Source of the DNA: Phaeocystidibacter luteus
Lineage (GTDB): Bacteria; Bacteroidota; Bacteroidia; Flavobacteriales; Schleiferiaceae
Length of the DNA: 64,000 nucleotides
NCBI RefSeq assembly: GCF_008933115.1
Contig: NZ_WBVO01000014.1
Span: 18,862-82,861 of the forward strand
Direction: 5' to 3'
Positions 10,701 to 19,024 of this stretch are shown one piece after another; within the stretch, counting starts at the first letter, position 1, and each line of letters starts with the position of its first letter. The notes under the pieces are model-generated. The model did no database searches, had not been told where the DNA came from, and saw only the letters and a program-made list of their open reading frames with translations. Position numbers and translations under genes: made by a program.

Positions 10701-11859
10701 ACACAACATCTCATTCGACTTCCAGTTGGGTACGGGTGCAGGAGGTTACTACAACATCCTACACAACTACACAGGTATCGCAAACGTTTGGGCTATCGAA
10801 GTGTATGTTGATGCCAACGGTACCGCAACTGTTAATCAGGGTACAAATGGTACCGGTGTGCTAGGTACGTATACAATCAATACTACCGGTTGGAACACTA
10901 TTGAGCACGTGATTGATTTGGACAACGATACTGCGTACATTGTTGTGAACGGCACGACTACTACGGTAGGATGGCAGTTCTCATTGGGTAGCGTGAACCA
11001 AGCTGATCGCTTCAATGCGGTTAATTTCTACTCAGCTGCCAATGCGGGTCAAACTCCGAACTATTACGTAGATAACTTCTGCGTATGTTCTGTACCAGGT
11101 ATGGTGATGGCTTCGAACACGACTTGTACTACTATTGAAGTAGACTGGACGTCTAGTCAATCAACATCAACACTTGAGTACGGTCCTGCAGGATTTACTC
11201 CGGGTTCAGGTACAATGGTTAATACCGCTGCACCATACACCATCACAGGTCTTACTGCGAATACCGCGTACGACATCTATGTGGGTGACGAGTGTAATGG
11301 AGATACCTTGTACAACATGTTCTCTGAGACTACTGCTAACGGTCCGCTTCCGAGCGTGAACCCAACTGCAACTCAGGATTCAGTGAACTTGACTGCGGGT
11401 TACTACTCATTCAACTCTGGAGCTGCGAATGCGGACAGCGTGAGCTGGTCGTTCAGTGACGGAAGCGTGATGAGTGGAGATCCAGTTAGCAAGATGTTCT
11501 CTTCGAATGGATACGACACTGTTTATGTGACTGCCTACAACGATTGTGGATCTACTACTCAAGCCTTCGGGTTCCTTGTAGTAGGCATCTCGGTTGAAGA
11601 GTCAGCATTCGGTAGTTCGTTGAACATCTTCCCTAACCCAAGCACTGGTGTCATCACTTTGAGCTTCGAGTTAGGAAACCAAGCAGAAGTTTCTGTGAAT
11701 GTTGTGAATGCCCTTGGCCAGCACATCATGGAGATTGAACTTGGAGATGTGAACTCCTACGAAGGACAAATTGATCTTAGCCACCTACCTAAGGGTGTCT
11801 ACATACTACAAGTAAATGCCGATGCGGCAACGGTTACTCAACGAGTAACGCTGCACTAA
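4798..11859 (+). CDS. Giant T9SS-secreted protein with alternating Fn3 and MAM-like modules
   Basis: 2353 residues. A Sec signal peptide (residues 1-23, ending MAFSQ) is followed by a ~220-residue N-terminal beta domain of NIDO/lectin-like appearance. About seven repeats of a Fn3-like module (closing with GPxxF..T.C patterns) plus a MAM-like module (HMYGAT, VGQQQT, DISxDEV motifs) come next, then a final Fn3, a PKD-like module (~2200-2270) and a T9SS type A sorting domain (FPNPSTG to RVTLH). Paired cysteines at module boundaries (CTPC, CDPxxV) suggest disulfide-stabilised extracellular domains. Modules resemble those of the flanking giant genes more than neighbours within the protein in places, consistent with duplication and recombination. 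The export route is known for the family; ligand and function are unknown. Surface adhesion is the likeliest guess. Confidence 0.92.
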   Translation: MRNSLRWCMALLAMIAFSPMAFSQAYVITPSATDAGNPGGVRTSGDFTTTGGTSIWTGAQAAQSWSAAQALPFAFDFYGSPVTHYIVASNGLLSFDTTNAGAAVNTALNTNGSLPDANLPDKTVAYFWEDFTGVTSSSDDVYAIVEGTAPNRQLWILNYSMKVGSLSYGYWALVLEETTNKIYVMDMNYFFGSPHTATVGIQVDGTTSYQTSNSPNEAFNSGGSGNADNEYYEFTYYGAGAVIPPVNVTVTPGSSTATINYDLGTATGGEIEYGSPGFVQGAGTTVTMSTTTAHTLTGLSPATSYEFYVRSSSGGNFSSWVGPYSFITTCVTVNSFPYLENFDGSTWSSTTTYDPCWNITQSSTYRWQVNSGGTGSGSTGPTSDASGVGQYIYTEASSGGTGSFAWAEMPPMDLTSLTQPELTFMYHMYGATIDRLDIEASLDSGTTWMVVDSIVGQQQTSNGSAWEAAIVDLDSVNSAYTLIRFSATRGTSFTGDISLDEVRIRQTPPCPDPTGFASSDLTPTSVNITFIGAGATSIVEWGPQGYGGGTGTTVSAMNDTVPVTGLPPGTCLDFYIQSDCTGAGNGVSTVQGPFTICTPCNAAAMPYQETFDVWPLDCEDPAVGTSPWINDGGWAEAQNWSFNNADFIMDMQDVVISVDARVVFDWSHQYNASYPDDDLAILSRPSDSTTWDTLWYGKGVSFDSQDGAGPTSKGSGVNEIVLLPSHYTGQTAQFQINVHSDWGPNTYINDFTVEAVPACLEPIGFSTLNIQPDSVFFTFTADTTASSYAIEWGPCGYAQGTGMTDTIYNDSAGLGGLMAATCYDLYIQTFCSPSGQSIWAGPFSFFTACDTLPLPWTEDFENAAVPAHPVCWDLETSNSFYVNTVTGTSGSNPGANSGTNYLLHRYSFNNEWWSFTPEFNLQAGQSYQVSFWYQTEGTTAFDEVRLAFGPGQTSADMTYQITSQTGVSSTTYTQFVATFIPPQSGIYHIGLMTRTSGFSGAMNIDDWNLQLDPSPCPNVSSLASQIVSENEVDLVWGGTSAHTSFDVEWGPVGFVVGTGAGNQYYGLTSPTLNLDTLSPNTCYEFYVRADCGSGPGAWVGPVQWCTPCAAINTYPYTEDFDGNTWGLTSTYDPCWEVTAANGYTWLLDNNSTGSGNTGPTGDVSGSGNYIYSEASSGAVGSEALLQSVAFDLTVLTTPELNFYYHMYGATIGTLYVDASMDNGQTWMAIDSIVGQQQTSTNDPWAKRITAIPSSVVGSRTTFRWRASRGTSFTGDISVDEVTVQEQPTCPQPLFLTPMSESTTTLSFYFNPGGAANFNVAYGPAATTPTPGAGTWVNATNDTVTLTGLTPATLYNIWVRDSCGAGDVSLWTGPISMQTLCVPYTTPFIEGFGAWPPTCWDVNAGTQTWTSFNGWAQAQNWSFNGADFLMNTPQVILSDSSELSFKWSHQYNSFYPDAGYVRVRNVNSMVWDTLWSREGTAFESNDGAGATSPGSGVTEFISIPNYGAGDTIIVQFWSASAWGPNWYVDDVSIYDRPACAAPSNFNFVMSTATTADLYWTAGSAGAAGWVVEVGAPGFQPGGGTATIVSNDTTTITGLMGNTDYCAYLTELCPGGADSSTTIGPVCFRTACVPYGIPYSEDFSGSPLDPCWSTSNTANNISANAFWKLTDVAWPNYGAQGQTDHTGNGGYAVGVDASVPNDASMDSVLLFSPYIDITGQTSLELSFHMFSDASQYTNPRNVFTVAGWTGTSWVNMYTWQGDSSVWFEVKIPLSGYGLADTTRFMFHVDKSASGTFYNDILIDDIFVQVPPTCPTLGPVSFTNPTMTGSTATWDTTASPQTYQIEYGPVGFTPGSGTLISVPTNTHTFTGLPNNNVVQEMYIRPICSGNDTGYWSGPTIIEKMAQPCDDFEDYSIGTLGDASYLVLPWAGDGGDAEIVSQGGSQAMHIYDSGPAGFADVVAVFDTMTSGTHNISFDFQLGTGAGGYYNILHNYTGIANVWAIEVYVDANGTATVNQGTNGTGVLGTYTINTTGWNTIEHVIDLDNDTAYIVVNGTTTTVGWQFSLGSVNQADRFNAVNFYSAANAGQTPNYYVDNFCVCSVPGMVMASNTTCTTIEVDWTSSQSTSTLEYGPAGFTPGSGTMVNTAAPYTITGLTANTAYDIYVGDECNGDTLYNMFSETTANGPLPSVNPTATQDSVNLTAGYYSFNSGAANADSVSWSFSDGSVMSGDPVSKMFSSNGYDTVYVTAYNDCGSTTQAFGFLVVGISVEESAFGSSLNIFPNPSTGVITLSFELGNQAEVSVNVVNALGQHIMEIELGDVNSYEGQIDLSHLPKGVYILQVNADAATVTQRVTLH

Positions 11860-11883
11860 GCATAACGAGTAGATAATGCACGA

Positions 11884-11912
11884 AGCCCCGGCCATTTGGT
11901 CGGGGCTTTTTC
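11884..11912 (+). terminator. Rho-independent terminator of the second giant T9SS gene
   Basis: AGCCCCGGCC (11884-11893) pairs with GGTCGGGGCT (11898-11907) around an ATTT loop, with one G-T pair, then a T tract. The lower stem is the same AGCCCCG sequence as at 18095 and close to that at 4651. The 250 bp between this hairpin and the next gene hold nothing I recognise. Confidence 0.85.
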
Positions 11913-12163
11913 TTTACTAACTATTTAGAAGTATAAAACGGAGTTCGAGTTGGGACGTCGTAAGTAAATATTGACAAGCTTGACAATAGGTCGTGATAAC
12001 TTGCCGCGATTGCTAACAACCCGTGAGAATTTAAACGTTGATTGTGGCTTTATTCCACAATCTAGTTCAGAGGATAGTAAGTAGGGAATACTGTCTGTCT
12101 GTGAGCGATTAAGGCCTCTGGGGAGGAAGCGCACATTATTTACTTCACACAAAAACTTCGTTT

Positions 12164-15100
12164 ATGAGGAGAATTTTACAATTCGCCGCTGTAATGATAT
12201 TGTCGACGGTTTCGGCCTTCGCGCAATGTGATTATACGGTCGACATGTACGACAGCTACGGAGATGGGTGGAATGGAAATACGATTACCGTAGATAACAA
12301 CGGTACTACTTCCAGCCAAACACTCTCGGGTGGGTCGTTCGGATCCTTTACTGTTTCTGTTAATACAGGAGACAGTTTGAAAATTACCTGGAACGCAGGT
12401 GGTTCATTTACCTCGGAGGTAACATTCAATGTAGTGAATGCCGATGGTAACGTTATTTATTCATCTCCGCAGGGGAACTTAATGACAGCAGGAACCGTGG
12501 TATTTGCACATCAGGTTACTTGTCCGTCACTATTGACTCCAACATTGGATGGCTTTACTGCATTCCCAACAGAGGTTTCTGTAGATCTAACGTTCCGCGG
12601 AACGGCTACGGATTTCGACCTTGAGATTGGAACTGCGGGATTTGCACAGGGTAGTGGTATTTCGTACACTTCAACAACTTCACCGATCCTAGCTACTGGA
12701 CTTGCTTCTGGAACGCTTCACGATTTCTACTACCGTTCACGCAATGCTACCGATACTTCAGCTTGGGTAGGGCCGGTTAACTTCCGCACTCCTTGCTCTG
12801 CTGTTACCGCGTATCCATTCGCTGAGAATTTTGATGGTTCTACTTGGGCGCAAAATGGCTCATCTTGGTCACCAAACAGCTCTTATGATTCTTGCTGGAC
12901 AGCTAACCCTACAAGTGGTCACTCTTGGCAAGTTCAAATCAGCTCTCCATCCACAACAAGAGGTCCTGCACAGGATGCCTCTGGATCGGGACAATACGTG
13001 TACACACACAACAGTTCTAGCTCGCCGCAACAAGCGTATCTAACACTCCCTTACTTAGATCTTTCGAGCTTGACTACTCCTGAACTCTCTTTCGCGTACT
13101 TCATGTACGGTACTTCTATCAATGGAATGTACGTTGAGGCTTCGGTAGATACGGGTAACACTTGGGTTGTTCTAGATAGCATCATCGGTTTGCAACAAAC
13201 TTCACAGAGTGATTTCTGGCAGGAGCTTTTTGTAGATCTAAGCTCTGTGAACACTAGCTTTACGATGCTTCGCTTCCGTGGCGAGTACGGAGGTTTCTCC
13301 GGTGATATCGCTATTGATGAGGTTCTTATTCAAGATCAACCGGCTTGTCCTAAGCCATTCGCAGCTTCATTTAGTGGCCACAGAGCTACAGAAGTTACCA
13401 TGCACTGGAAGTCAAATTCATCTTCTGACTACGTGGTTGAATGGGGACCAAGAGGATACCTTCAAGGTACCGGACTTCAGTTGACAGTGACAGATACCTT
13501 CGCGGTAATCACCGGACTTGCAGCTGATACAGAATACGATTTCTACGTGTACGCTGACTGTTCGGCTTCCGTTAATGGAACATCTGATTTGGCTGGTCCG
13601 TTCGGAACACGCACTCTTATCGCTCCTTACCACTTGTTCACAATCGACAACTTCCTTCCAGATAACCGTTGGTATGAGTTTGACGGTGTGCTTACAGATT
13701 CTGTGCATACTTTCAACTCTACATGGTCTAACTGGAATCAAGACGGATTCTTGCAAAATGGTTTCAGTGGAGCAGTAGGTATTTCATTCGGTACGGGTTC
13801 TTGGTCAATCCCTCTTCATGAGTGGTTTGTTACTCCGCGTATTGACCTCGACTCTTCTATGACCTACCAAATGACCTTCGACGCAGGTATGTCGGATGGT
13901 ACAGGTTCTACAGCTGGTGATTTCGAACCTACCGATACGATGTTCGTAGTGGTTTCAACTGATGCCGGAGAAACTTGGAGTCGCTCCAATGTTGCATTCA
14001 CAATGCACGATGGCAACAACCCAGGTAACTCTACAAATACGTATGCGGTTGACTTAAGTGCATATACCAATGTAGTTCGTGTTGGTTTCTATCTCAAGAA
14101 GACGGTGGTTCACCCAGTTACCGAGTACTTGACAATCGACAATATTCGATTCGAGACCATTCCAGCTTGTACAAATCCAAATACATTCTCGGGTAACTAC
14201 AGTGGATTGGACAGCGTTTCATTTGCATGGAACGGCGATTCAACTGCTTCACACATGATCGAATATGGTCCTTGTGGATTCACCCAAGGATCTGGAATGT
14301 TCGATTCCATTTCTACTGGATTGAGCATGGGTATCGGCGGACTAACTGCGAGCACCTGTTATGATATCTACATCCAAGCGGATTGTGGAACTTCACAGAG
14401 TGCATGGGCAGGTCCATTCACCATCTACACTGCGTGTGATACGCTCAATACTCCGTTCGTAGAAAGCTTCGAATCAGCAATTTCTCCTGATCTCATGCCA
14501 TGTTGGGGTAAGCAGTCGTTCTCGGCAAACTACTTCAGCGTTGCAACCGGTACTTCTGGGGCATTCCCTGGATCAAGAACGGGTGTGAATTACCTCAACT
14601 TCAACAACAGCTGGGGATCTGACGTATGGGTGTTTACTCCTGAGGTTCAGATGTACAGCGATTCAGCTTACATTTTCAGCTTCTGGTATCAAACTGCTAC
14701 GGGAAGTAACGTAACTGAACTTCGCGCGGCTCTTGGTCAGGGTCAGACTCCTGTTGACATGCAGTACACTTTGTACACGACCGCTGGAGCAAATGCTACG
14801 ACCTACACTTTGGTAGAAGCTCAGTTCATTCCACCGGCAGACGGTGTTTACAACCTCGGAATCTTGGTTGATCAGTCTGGTAGCGGTTCGCAGGTGAATA
14901 TTGATGACATCGGTCTACGTGCAGACACTTCTGCTTGTGCCGCTCCATCATTCCCATCTTCACAAGTTGTGAACTCAAACGAGGTGAATATCCAGTGGGC
15001 TTCGGCTATCAATACGGGTAATGTTGATGTCGAATGGGGTCCTATCGGATTCAACCCTGGAACGGGTAATGCCTATGGTACTGTGTCTGTAGCGGGCGAT

Positions 15101-18070
15101 TCATTGAATATCGATACGCTTCAGAGCAACACTTGCTACCAATTCTATGTGAAGGCAAGCTGTAACCCTTCAAACAACGACTGGATTGGTCCATTCCAAT
15201 TCTGTACTCCGTGCGACGCTACTAACATGCCTTACGCAGAAGACTTCAACAGCTGGCCACCGAATTGTGTTGACATCAACGTAACAGGTCGTCCTTGGCA
15301 GCAGTCTAACGGCACTTGGGCAACGGCAAACTTCTATAGTGTGAATGATGATTTCATGGCGATGAAGATGCGCAATGTCAACATCACAGGCCAAGCTCGC
15401 GTTCGATTCAAGTGGTCTAGTCACTACTTTACATTCTACCCGAATGACGAGATGAACCTACTTGCTCGCCCTACAGGTCAAGCAACTTGGGATACAATCT
15501 GGCATGCGAAAGGTGCAACCTTGAATTCAAACGACGGAGCAACGTCTACCCAGCCAGGTAGCGGTGTTCAAGAACTCTTCGTTCTTCCAGCATCCTACAT
15601 TGGTCAAGAAGTTGAATTCCAGTTCGACGGATTCTCTGACTGGGGTCCTCACGTGTTCATCGATGACTTCATTGTCGATTCGCTTCCTTCTTGTCCAGAG
15701 CCAATTTCTGTAAGCAACTATGCGGGTACCGAGACTTCGGCTTCAGGTACGGTATGGTTCGTTGATGGTGGTGCTGCCAACTTCAACCTTGCTTACGGTC
15801 CGGCTGCTTCAACAACTACACCTTCACAGGGTATGATGATGAACGCCACAAACGATACTGTAACGATTACAGGTCTACTTGATGCGACGACCTACAATGT
15901 TTGGGTTCGCGACAGTTGTGCTCCTGGTGATGTATCTGTTTGGACAGGTCCAACTCAGTTCACAACGAAGTGTTTGCCACTCAACATCCCTTACTACGAA
16001 GGATTTAGCGCATGGCCTCCGGCTTGTATGGACGTTGACCAAGGTCAGTCTCCATGGATGAGCTATAACGGTTGGGCTGAGGCTAACTTCTACAGTAACA
16101 ACGATGCTGACTATGACATGACCACACCTTATCTCATTCTCAGCGATTCAGCTGAATTGAGCTTCAAATGGTCAAGCCATGCGTTGACGTTCTATCCGTA
16201 CGATTCAGTTCAGGTACGTGTGCGTGAGATCAACGGTCCTTGGACTACGCTTTGGTCACGTGCAGGCGACAGCTTGAACTCGTTCGACGGTGCGAACAAC
16301 GGTGCTCCGGGTTCGGGTATTACTGAATTCCTCGATATCGACTTTGGTGCGGGCGACACAGTTCAGATTGGTTTCTTTGCTCACTCTGACTGGGGTCCAG
16401 ACCTCTTTATCGACGACATCAATGTATACGAACGTCCGGCATGTGATGCTCCGAGCGCGTTTGCTGCTAGTGCTGCTTCTGATACATCAGCTACAGTAAC
16501 TTGGGAAGCTGGTAGCGCAGGTGCTACTACTTGGTGGGTTGAGTACGGTCCAGCTGGATTCCAAGCTGGTAGCGGTACTTCAGTTCAGGTATCGAACGAT
16601 ACGGCTACGATTACTGGTCTACTTCCAGCAACGGAGTACTGTTTCTATGTGACTGAGATTTGCCCTAACAGCGGTGACTCTTCAGCGACAATTGGACAAG
16701 TATGTATGGTAACAGATTGCCCTATCAATGGGTATTTGGCACCGTACTTCACTGATCTTGAGATTTTGACCCCGGGTGTTTCTCAAACGGGTCAGTTGGA
16801 TAACTGCTGGTCGTTCAACAACCCTTCTTTTGCACGTTGGGAAACTGAAGATGCGGAAGGTGTGAACGAGAACTCATCGGCTACAGGTCCATTGTACGAC
16901 CACACAACACCGGGTGTTGCTGGCGGTATGTACGTGTTCATGGAAACTAGTTCAGGTTCTCAAGGGGATACTGCAGTATTCTCAAGCCCATGGGTTGATG
17001 TATCTGCAGTAACTAATCCTGGTGTAGACTACTGGTACTTCATGTACGGTGCAACTATGGGATCATTGAAGGTTCAGGTTCGCGATAACGCATCTGGATC
17101 TCAGTGGGTAACTATTGACACAATTGTTGGTCAGCAGCAAACTGCACAAACCGACCCTTGGTTGAACCACAAAGTGAGCTTCCCAGCTTCAATTGGTTCT
17201 ACAGTTCAGGTTAGATTTATCGCAGCTCGTGGTAGCAGCTATACAGGTGATGTGAGCTTGGATGATATCTTCATCGGTCAAGTTTCAGCTTGTAATGTTA
17301 CCGTGACCGGACTTGCTACAGGCAATGTAGCTTGTACTTCAATGGATGTGTCTTGGACTTCTCCAGCGGCGGGTTCATTCATCGAGTATGGTCCTGCTGG
17401 ATTCACTCCAGGTTCTGGTACATCGGCATACGCAGCATCTCCATACAGCATCACAAACCTTACTCCGGGTACGGCTTACGACGTATACGTGGGCGACACG
17501 TGTGGTGGTGATACGCTTTATGCTCCAGTTGTTATGGATACTACTGACAATGGTCCACTTCCTACTTTGAACATTTCTGATGTTCAGGATTCTGTGGGCG
17601 CAACAGTTGCTATCTACACCTTTGATGCGGGTGCTACGAATGCTACTTCTATTTCTTGGGACTTCGGTAACGGAGTAACGGATACTGGAATGGTGAGCAC
17701 TCAGACCTTCAATACGAATGACTCAGTATCTGTGACGGTTACTGCTTCAAACGATTGTGGTGATACAACGGCTACTTACTGGTATGTTGTGTCTGGTATC
17801 TCTGTTGAAGAGGTTGCTTTCCTTGGTAATTTGGCCATCTACCCGAATCCATCAACTGGATTTGTAACGATGCAGCTAGATATGCCAGAGGCATCTGAAA
17901 TCGAGTTTACATTGATCAATGGACTTGGTCAGCCAGTGATGACAGAATCACTTGGTCGCACTCAGTCGTTCAACGGTCAGTTTGACTTGAGCACTTTGCC
18001 TAAGGGAGTATACTTTGTTCGAATCACTACTGAGCATACATCATCTACGCAGCGCATCGTGTTGCAATAA
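12164..18070 (+). CDS. Giant T9SS-secreted protein with alternating Fn3 and MAM-like modules
   Basis: 1968 residues. The signal peptide is residues 1-20 (ending SAFAQ). An N-terminal ~100-residue beta domain carries the YDSYGDGWNG signature, an acidic loop seen at the N-terminus of many secreted Bacteroidota proteins. It is followed by about six Fn3-like/MAM-like pairs, one last Fn3, a PKD-like module (~1800-1880) and a T9SS type A sorting domain (YPNPSTG to RIVLQ). It is a paralogue of the two upstream giants: the last Fn3 (GPAGFTPGSGT, then VGDxC.GDTLY) is nearly the same as in the 4798-11859 product. It has its own terminator, so the three genes are probably separately transcribed. An extracellular adhesin or matrix role is inferred only from architecture. 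Confidence 0.92.
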   Translation: MRRILQFAAVMILSTVSAFAQCDYTVDMYDSYGDGWNGNTITVDNNGTTSSQTLSGGSFGSFTVSVNTGDSLKITWNAGGSFTSEVTFNVVNADGNVIYSSPQGNLMTAGTVVFAHQVTCPSLLTPTLDGFTAFPTEVSVDLTFRGTATDFDLEIGTAGFAQGSGISYTSTTSPILATGLASGTLHDFYYRSRNATDTSAWVGPVNFRTPCSAVTAYPFAENFDGSTWAQNGSSWSPNSSYDSCWTANPTSGHSWQVQISSPSTTRGPAQDASGSGQYVYTHNSSSSPQQAYLTLPYLDLSSLTTPELSFAYFMYGTSINGMYVEASVDTGNTWVVLDSIIGLQQTSQSDFWQELFVDLSSVNTSFTMLRFRGEYGGFSGDIAIDEVLIQDQPACPKPFAASFSGHRATEVTMHWKSNSSSDYVVEWGPRGYLQGTGLQLTVTDTFAVITGLAADTEYDFYVYADCSASVNGTSDLAGPFGTRTLIAPYHLFTIDNFLPDNRWYEFDGVLTDSVHTFNSTWSNWNQDGFLQNGFSGAVGISFGTGSWSIPLHEWFVTPRIDLDSSMTYQMTFDAGMSDGTGSTAGDFEPTDTMFVVVSTDAGETWSRSNVAFTMHDGNNPGNSTNTYAVDLSAYTNVVRVGFYLKKTVVHPVTEYLTIDNIRFETIPACTNPNTFSGNYSGLDSVSFAWNGDSTASHMIEYGPCGFTQGSGMFDSISTGLSMGIGGLTASTCYDIYIQADCGTSQSAWAGPFTIYTACDTLNTPFVESFESAISPDLMPCWGKQSFSANYFSVATGTSGAFPGSRTGVNYLNFNNSWGSDVWVFTPEVQMYSDSAYIFSFWYQTATGSNVTELRAALGQGQTPVDMQYTLYTTAGANATTYTLVEAQFIPPADGVYNLGILVDQSGSGSQVNIDDIGLRADTSACAAPSFPSSQVVNSNEVNIQWASAINTGNVDVEWGPIGFNPGTGNAYGTVSVAGDSLNIDTLQSNTCYQFYVKASCNPSNNDWIGPFQFCTPCDATNMPYAEDFNSWPPNCVDINVTGRPWQQSNGTWATANFYSVNDDFMAMKMRNVNITGQARVRFKWSSHYFTFYPNDEMNLLARPTGQATWDTIWHAKGATLNSNDGATSTQPGSGVQELFVLPASYIGQEVEFQFDGFSDWGPHVFIDDFIVDSLPSCPEPISVSNYAGTETSASGTVWFVDGGAANFNLAYGPAASTTTPSQGMMMNATNDTVTITGLLDATTYNVWVRDSCAPGDVSVWTGPTQFTTKCLPLNIPYYEGFSAWPPACMDVDQGQSPWMSYNGWAEANFYSNNDADYDMTTPYLILSDSAELSFKWSSHALTFYPYDSVQVRVREINGPWTTLWSRAGDSLNSFDGANNGAPGSGITEFLDIDFGAGDTVQIGFFAHSDWGPDLFIDDINVYERPACDAPSAFAASAASDTSATVTWEAGSAGATTWWVEYGPAGFQAGSGTSVQVSNDTATITGLLPATEYCFYVTEICPNSGDSSATIGQVCMVTDCPINGYLAPYFTDLEILTPGVSQTGQLDNCWSFNNPSFARWETEDAEGVNENSSATGPLYDHTTPGVAGGMYVFMETSSGSQGDTAVFSSPWVDVSAVTNPGVDYWYFMYGATMGSLKVQVRDNASGSQWVTIDTIVGQQQTAQTDPWLNHKVSFPASIGSTVQVRFIAARGSSYTGDVSLDDIFIGQVSACNVTVTGLATGNVACTSMDVSWTSPAAGSFIEYGPAGFTPGSGTSAYAASPYSITNLTPGTAYDVYVGDTCGGDTLYAPVVMDTTDNGPLPTLNISDVQDSVGATVAIYTFDAGATNATSISWDFGNGVTDTGMVSTQTFNTNDSVSVTVTASNDCGDTTATYWYVVSGISVEEVAFLGNLAIYPNPSTGFVTMQLDMPEASEIEFTLINGLGQPVMTESLGRTQSFNGQFDLSTLPKGVYFVRITTEHTSSTQRIVLQ

Positions 18071-18094
18071 TTTGGTGAATCTCTCAGACTTTAG

Positions 18095-18127
18095 CCCCGG
18101 CGGATTTCCGTCGGGGCTTTTTTTTGA
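18095..18127 (+). terminator. Rho-independent terminator of the third giant T9SS gene
   Basis: AGCCCCGGCGG pairs with CCGTCGGGGCT around a short T-rich loop, followed by a run of Ts, 24 bp after the stop. It is the third member of a shared terminator sequence type. Confidence 0.88.
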
Positions 18128-18130
18128 TTC

Positions 18131-18266
18131 TTGGACTGATAGACTGATAGACTGCAGGACCGATAGACTGCAGGACCGATTGACTGCAGGACCGATTGAC
18201 TCATGGTCTCATGGACTGTCAGACTTATGGACTGATAGACCTCTGGACTAGTGGGCCTCTGGACCT
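18131..18266. repeat. Degenerate 8-bp-periodic repeat array (GACTGATA type)
   Basis: About 17 consecutive octamers can be read in one register: GACTGATA, GACTGCAG, GACCGATA, GACCGATT, GACTCATG, GACTTATG, GACCTCTG and similar. GAC at positions 1-3 is the most constant part. An 8-nt period is incompatible with a coding repeat. Related arrays are at 18920-18998, 45808-45832 and 63957-64000. Confidence 0.85.
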
Positions 18267-18918
18267 ATCTTGTTGGATTCAGAGACGGCAGGGGAGAGAA
18301 TGGCGTGGGCTTCTGTACGAGGTGGAATAGGGGGCCAACAGCCCCGCCCCGGTCTCAAGCTACGATTTCGTTGGCCTTTAGTCGTGCAATAAACGTTTAC
18401 AAACGGATAGATATTAACCAATTGTGTCTGTCCACGGTTTGTCCACCGCGAAAGAGCCGTTGTCAACGATTTGTCCCCATGAGAAATGGCATTAAGTCTG
18501 GAACTCTTCCGAACTTCACCACGAGGGGCGGGGTGGGAACCCCCCGAACGGACTCCCCTGTATGGACCCCTGAACGCCCCTCTGAACGGCTCCCTTGGTC
18601 AATATCCTTCCGGCACTTGGCCAGCTTACATTCCCCGTCTTGACTCTCCCTCTCTGGATTCCGCCTTCCAGCCTCAACCTCCACCTAAAATTTCTAGAAG
18701 CACATACTAAAGTTACGCGCTTGTTGGATGTATGATGGCGCAATTAATTGATGCTTTTCTTCAGCTATATCCCGCAGCTTCCCCAGATGTCACAGCCATA
18801 ATTCTATCGACCAATGCCCAAGCCACTGCTTTTCTACCTCAAGCCCATCGCCTAATGATAACGCCTGCCGCCTAGCGCCTGATTCCCAATGCCTGTAGTT
18901 TTACGGACAGACTTCCTT
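18267..18918. other. Gene-poor intergenic stretch, no recognisable gene
   Basis: No open frame here has a credible start, composition or family resemblance. The stretch is C/G-rich with near-repeats around 18520-18600 (CCCCTGAACGCC followed by CCTCTGAACGGC). A 47-codon ATG frame at 18732-18875 could be chance. I can assign no function. Confidence 0.6.
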
Positions 18919-18919
18919 C

Positions 18920-18998
18920 AGTCCAATACTCTAAAAGTCCAACAGTCCATAAGTCCATAAGTATGACGGTCCATAAGTCCAAAGGACTATATGTCCAT
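18920..18998. repeat. Degenerate 8-bp-periodic repeat array (AGTCCATA type)
   Basis: Octamers AGTCCAAT, ACTCTAAA, AGTCCAAC, AGTCCATA, AGTCCATA, AGTATGAC, GGTCCATA, AGTCCAAA and onward stay in one 8-nt register. AGTCCATA is the reverse complement of TATGGACT, so this is the 18131 family in opposite orientation. It ends just before the Smr gene promoter. Confidence 0.85.
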
Positions 18999-19011
18999 CC
19001 CCCAAAACCCC

Positions 19012-19019
19012 TACTTTTG
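19012..19019 (+). promoter_or_regulatory. Putative -7 box TACTTTTG directly upstream of the Smr gene
   Basis: TACTTTTG matches TAnnTTTG and ends only 5 nt before the ATG at 19025. Transcription would start at or next to the start codon, i.e. a leaderless or nearly leaderless mRNA. No clear -33 TTG at the expected distance. Confidence 0.45.
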
Positions 19020-19024
19020 CCCCC

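Noticed and set aside
11925..12152. 75-codon minus-strand frame between the second and third giant genes
   Set aside because: No recognisable motif, lies in a terminator/leader region, composition unlike neighbouring genes.
18251..18643. 130-codon plus-strand frame in the gene-poor stretch
   Set aside because: Begins inside the 8-bp repeat array, has scattered composition and competes with several equally long frames on both strands. No family resemblance.
18732..18875. 47-codon frame starting ATGATGGCGCAATTAATTG
   Set aside because: A plausible peptide without membrane helix or motif. Too short to separate from chance, and it sits in otherwise non-coding sequence.
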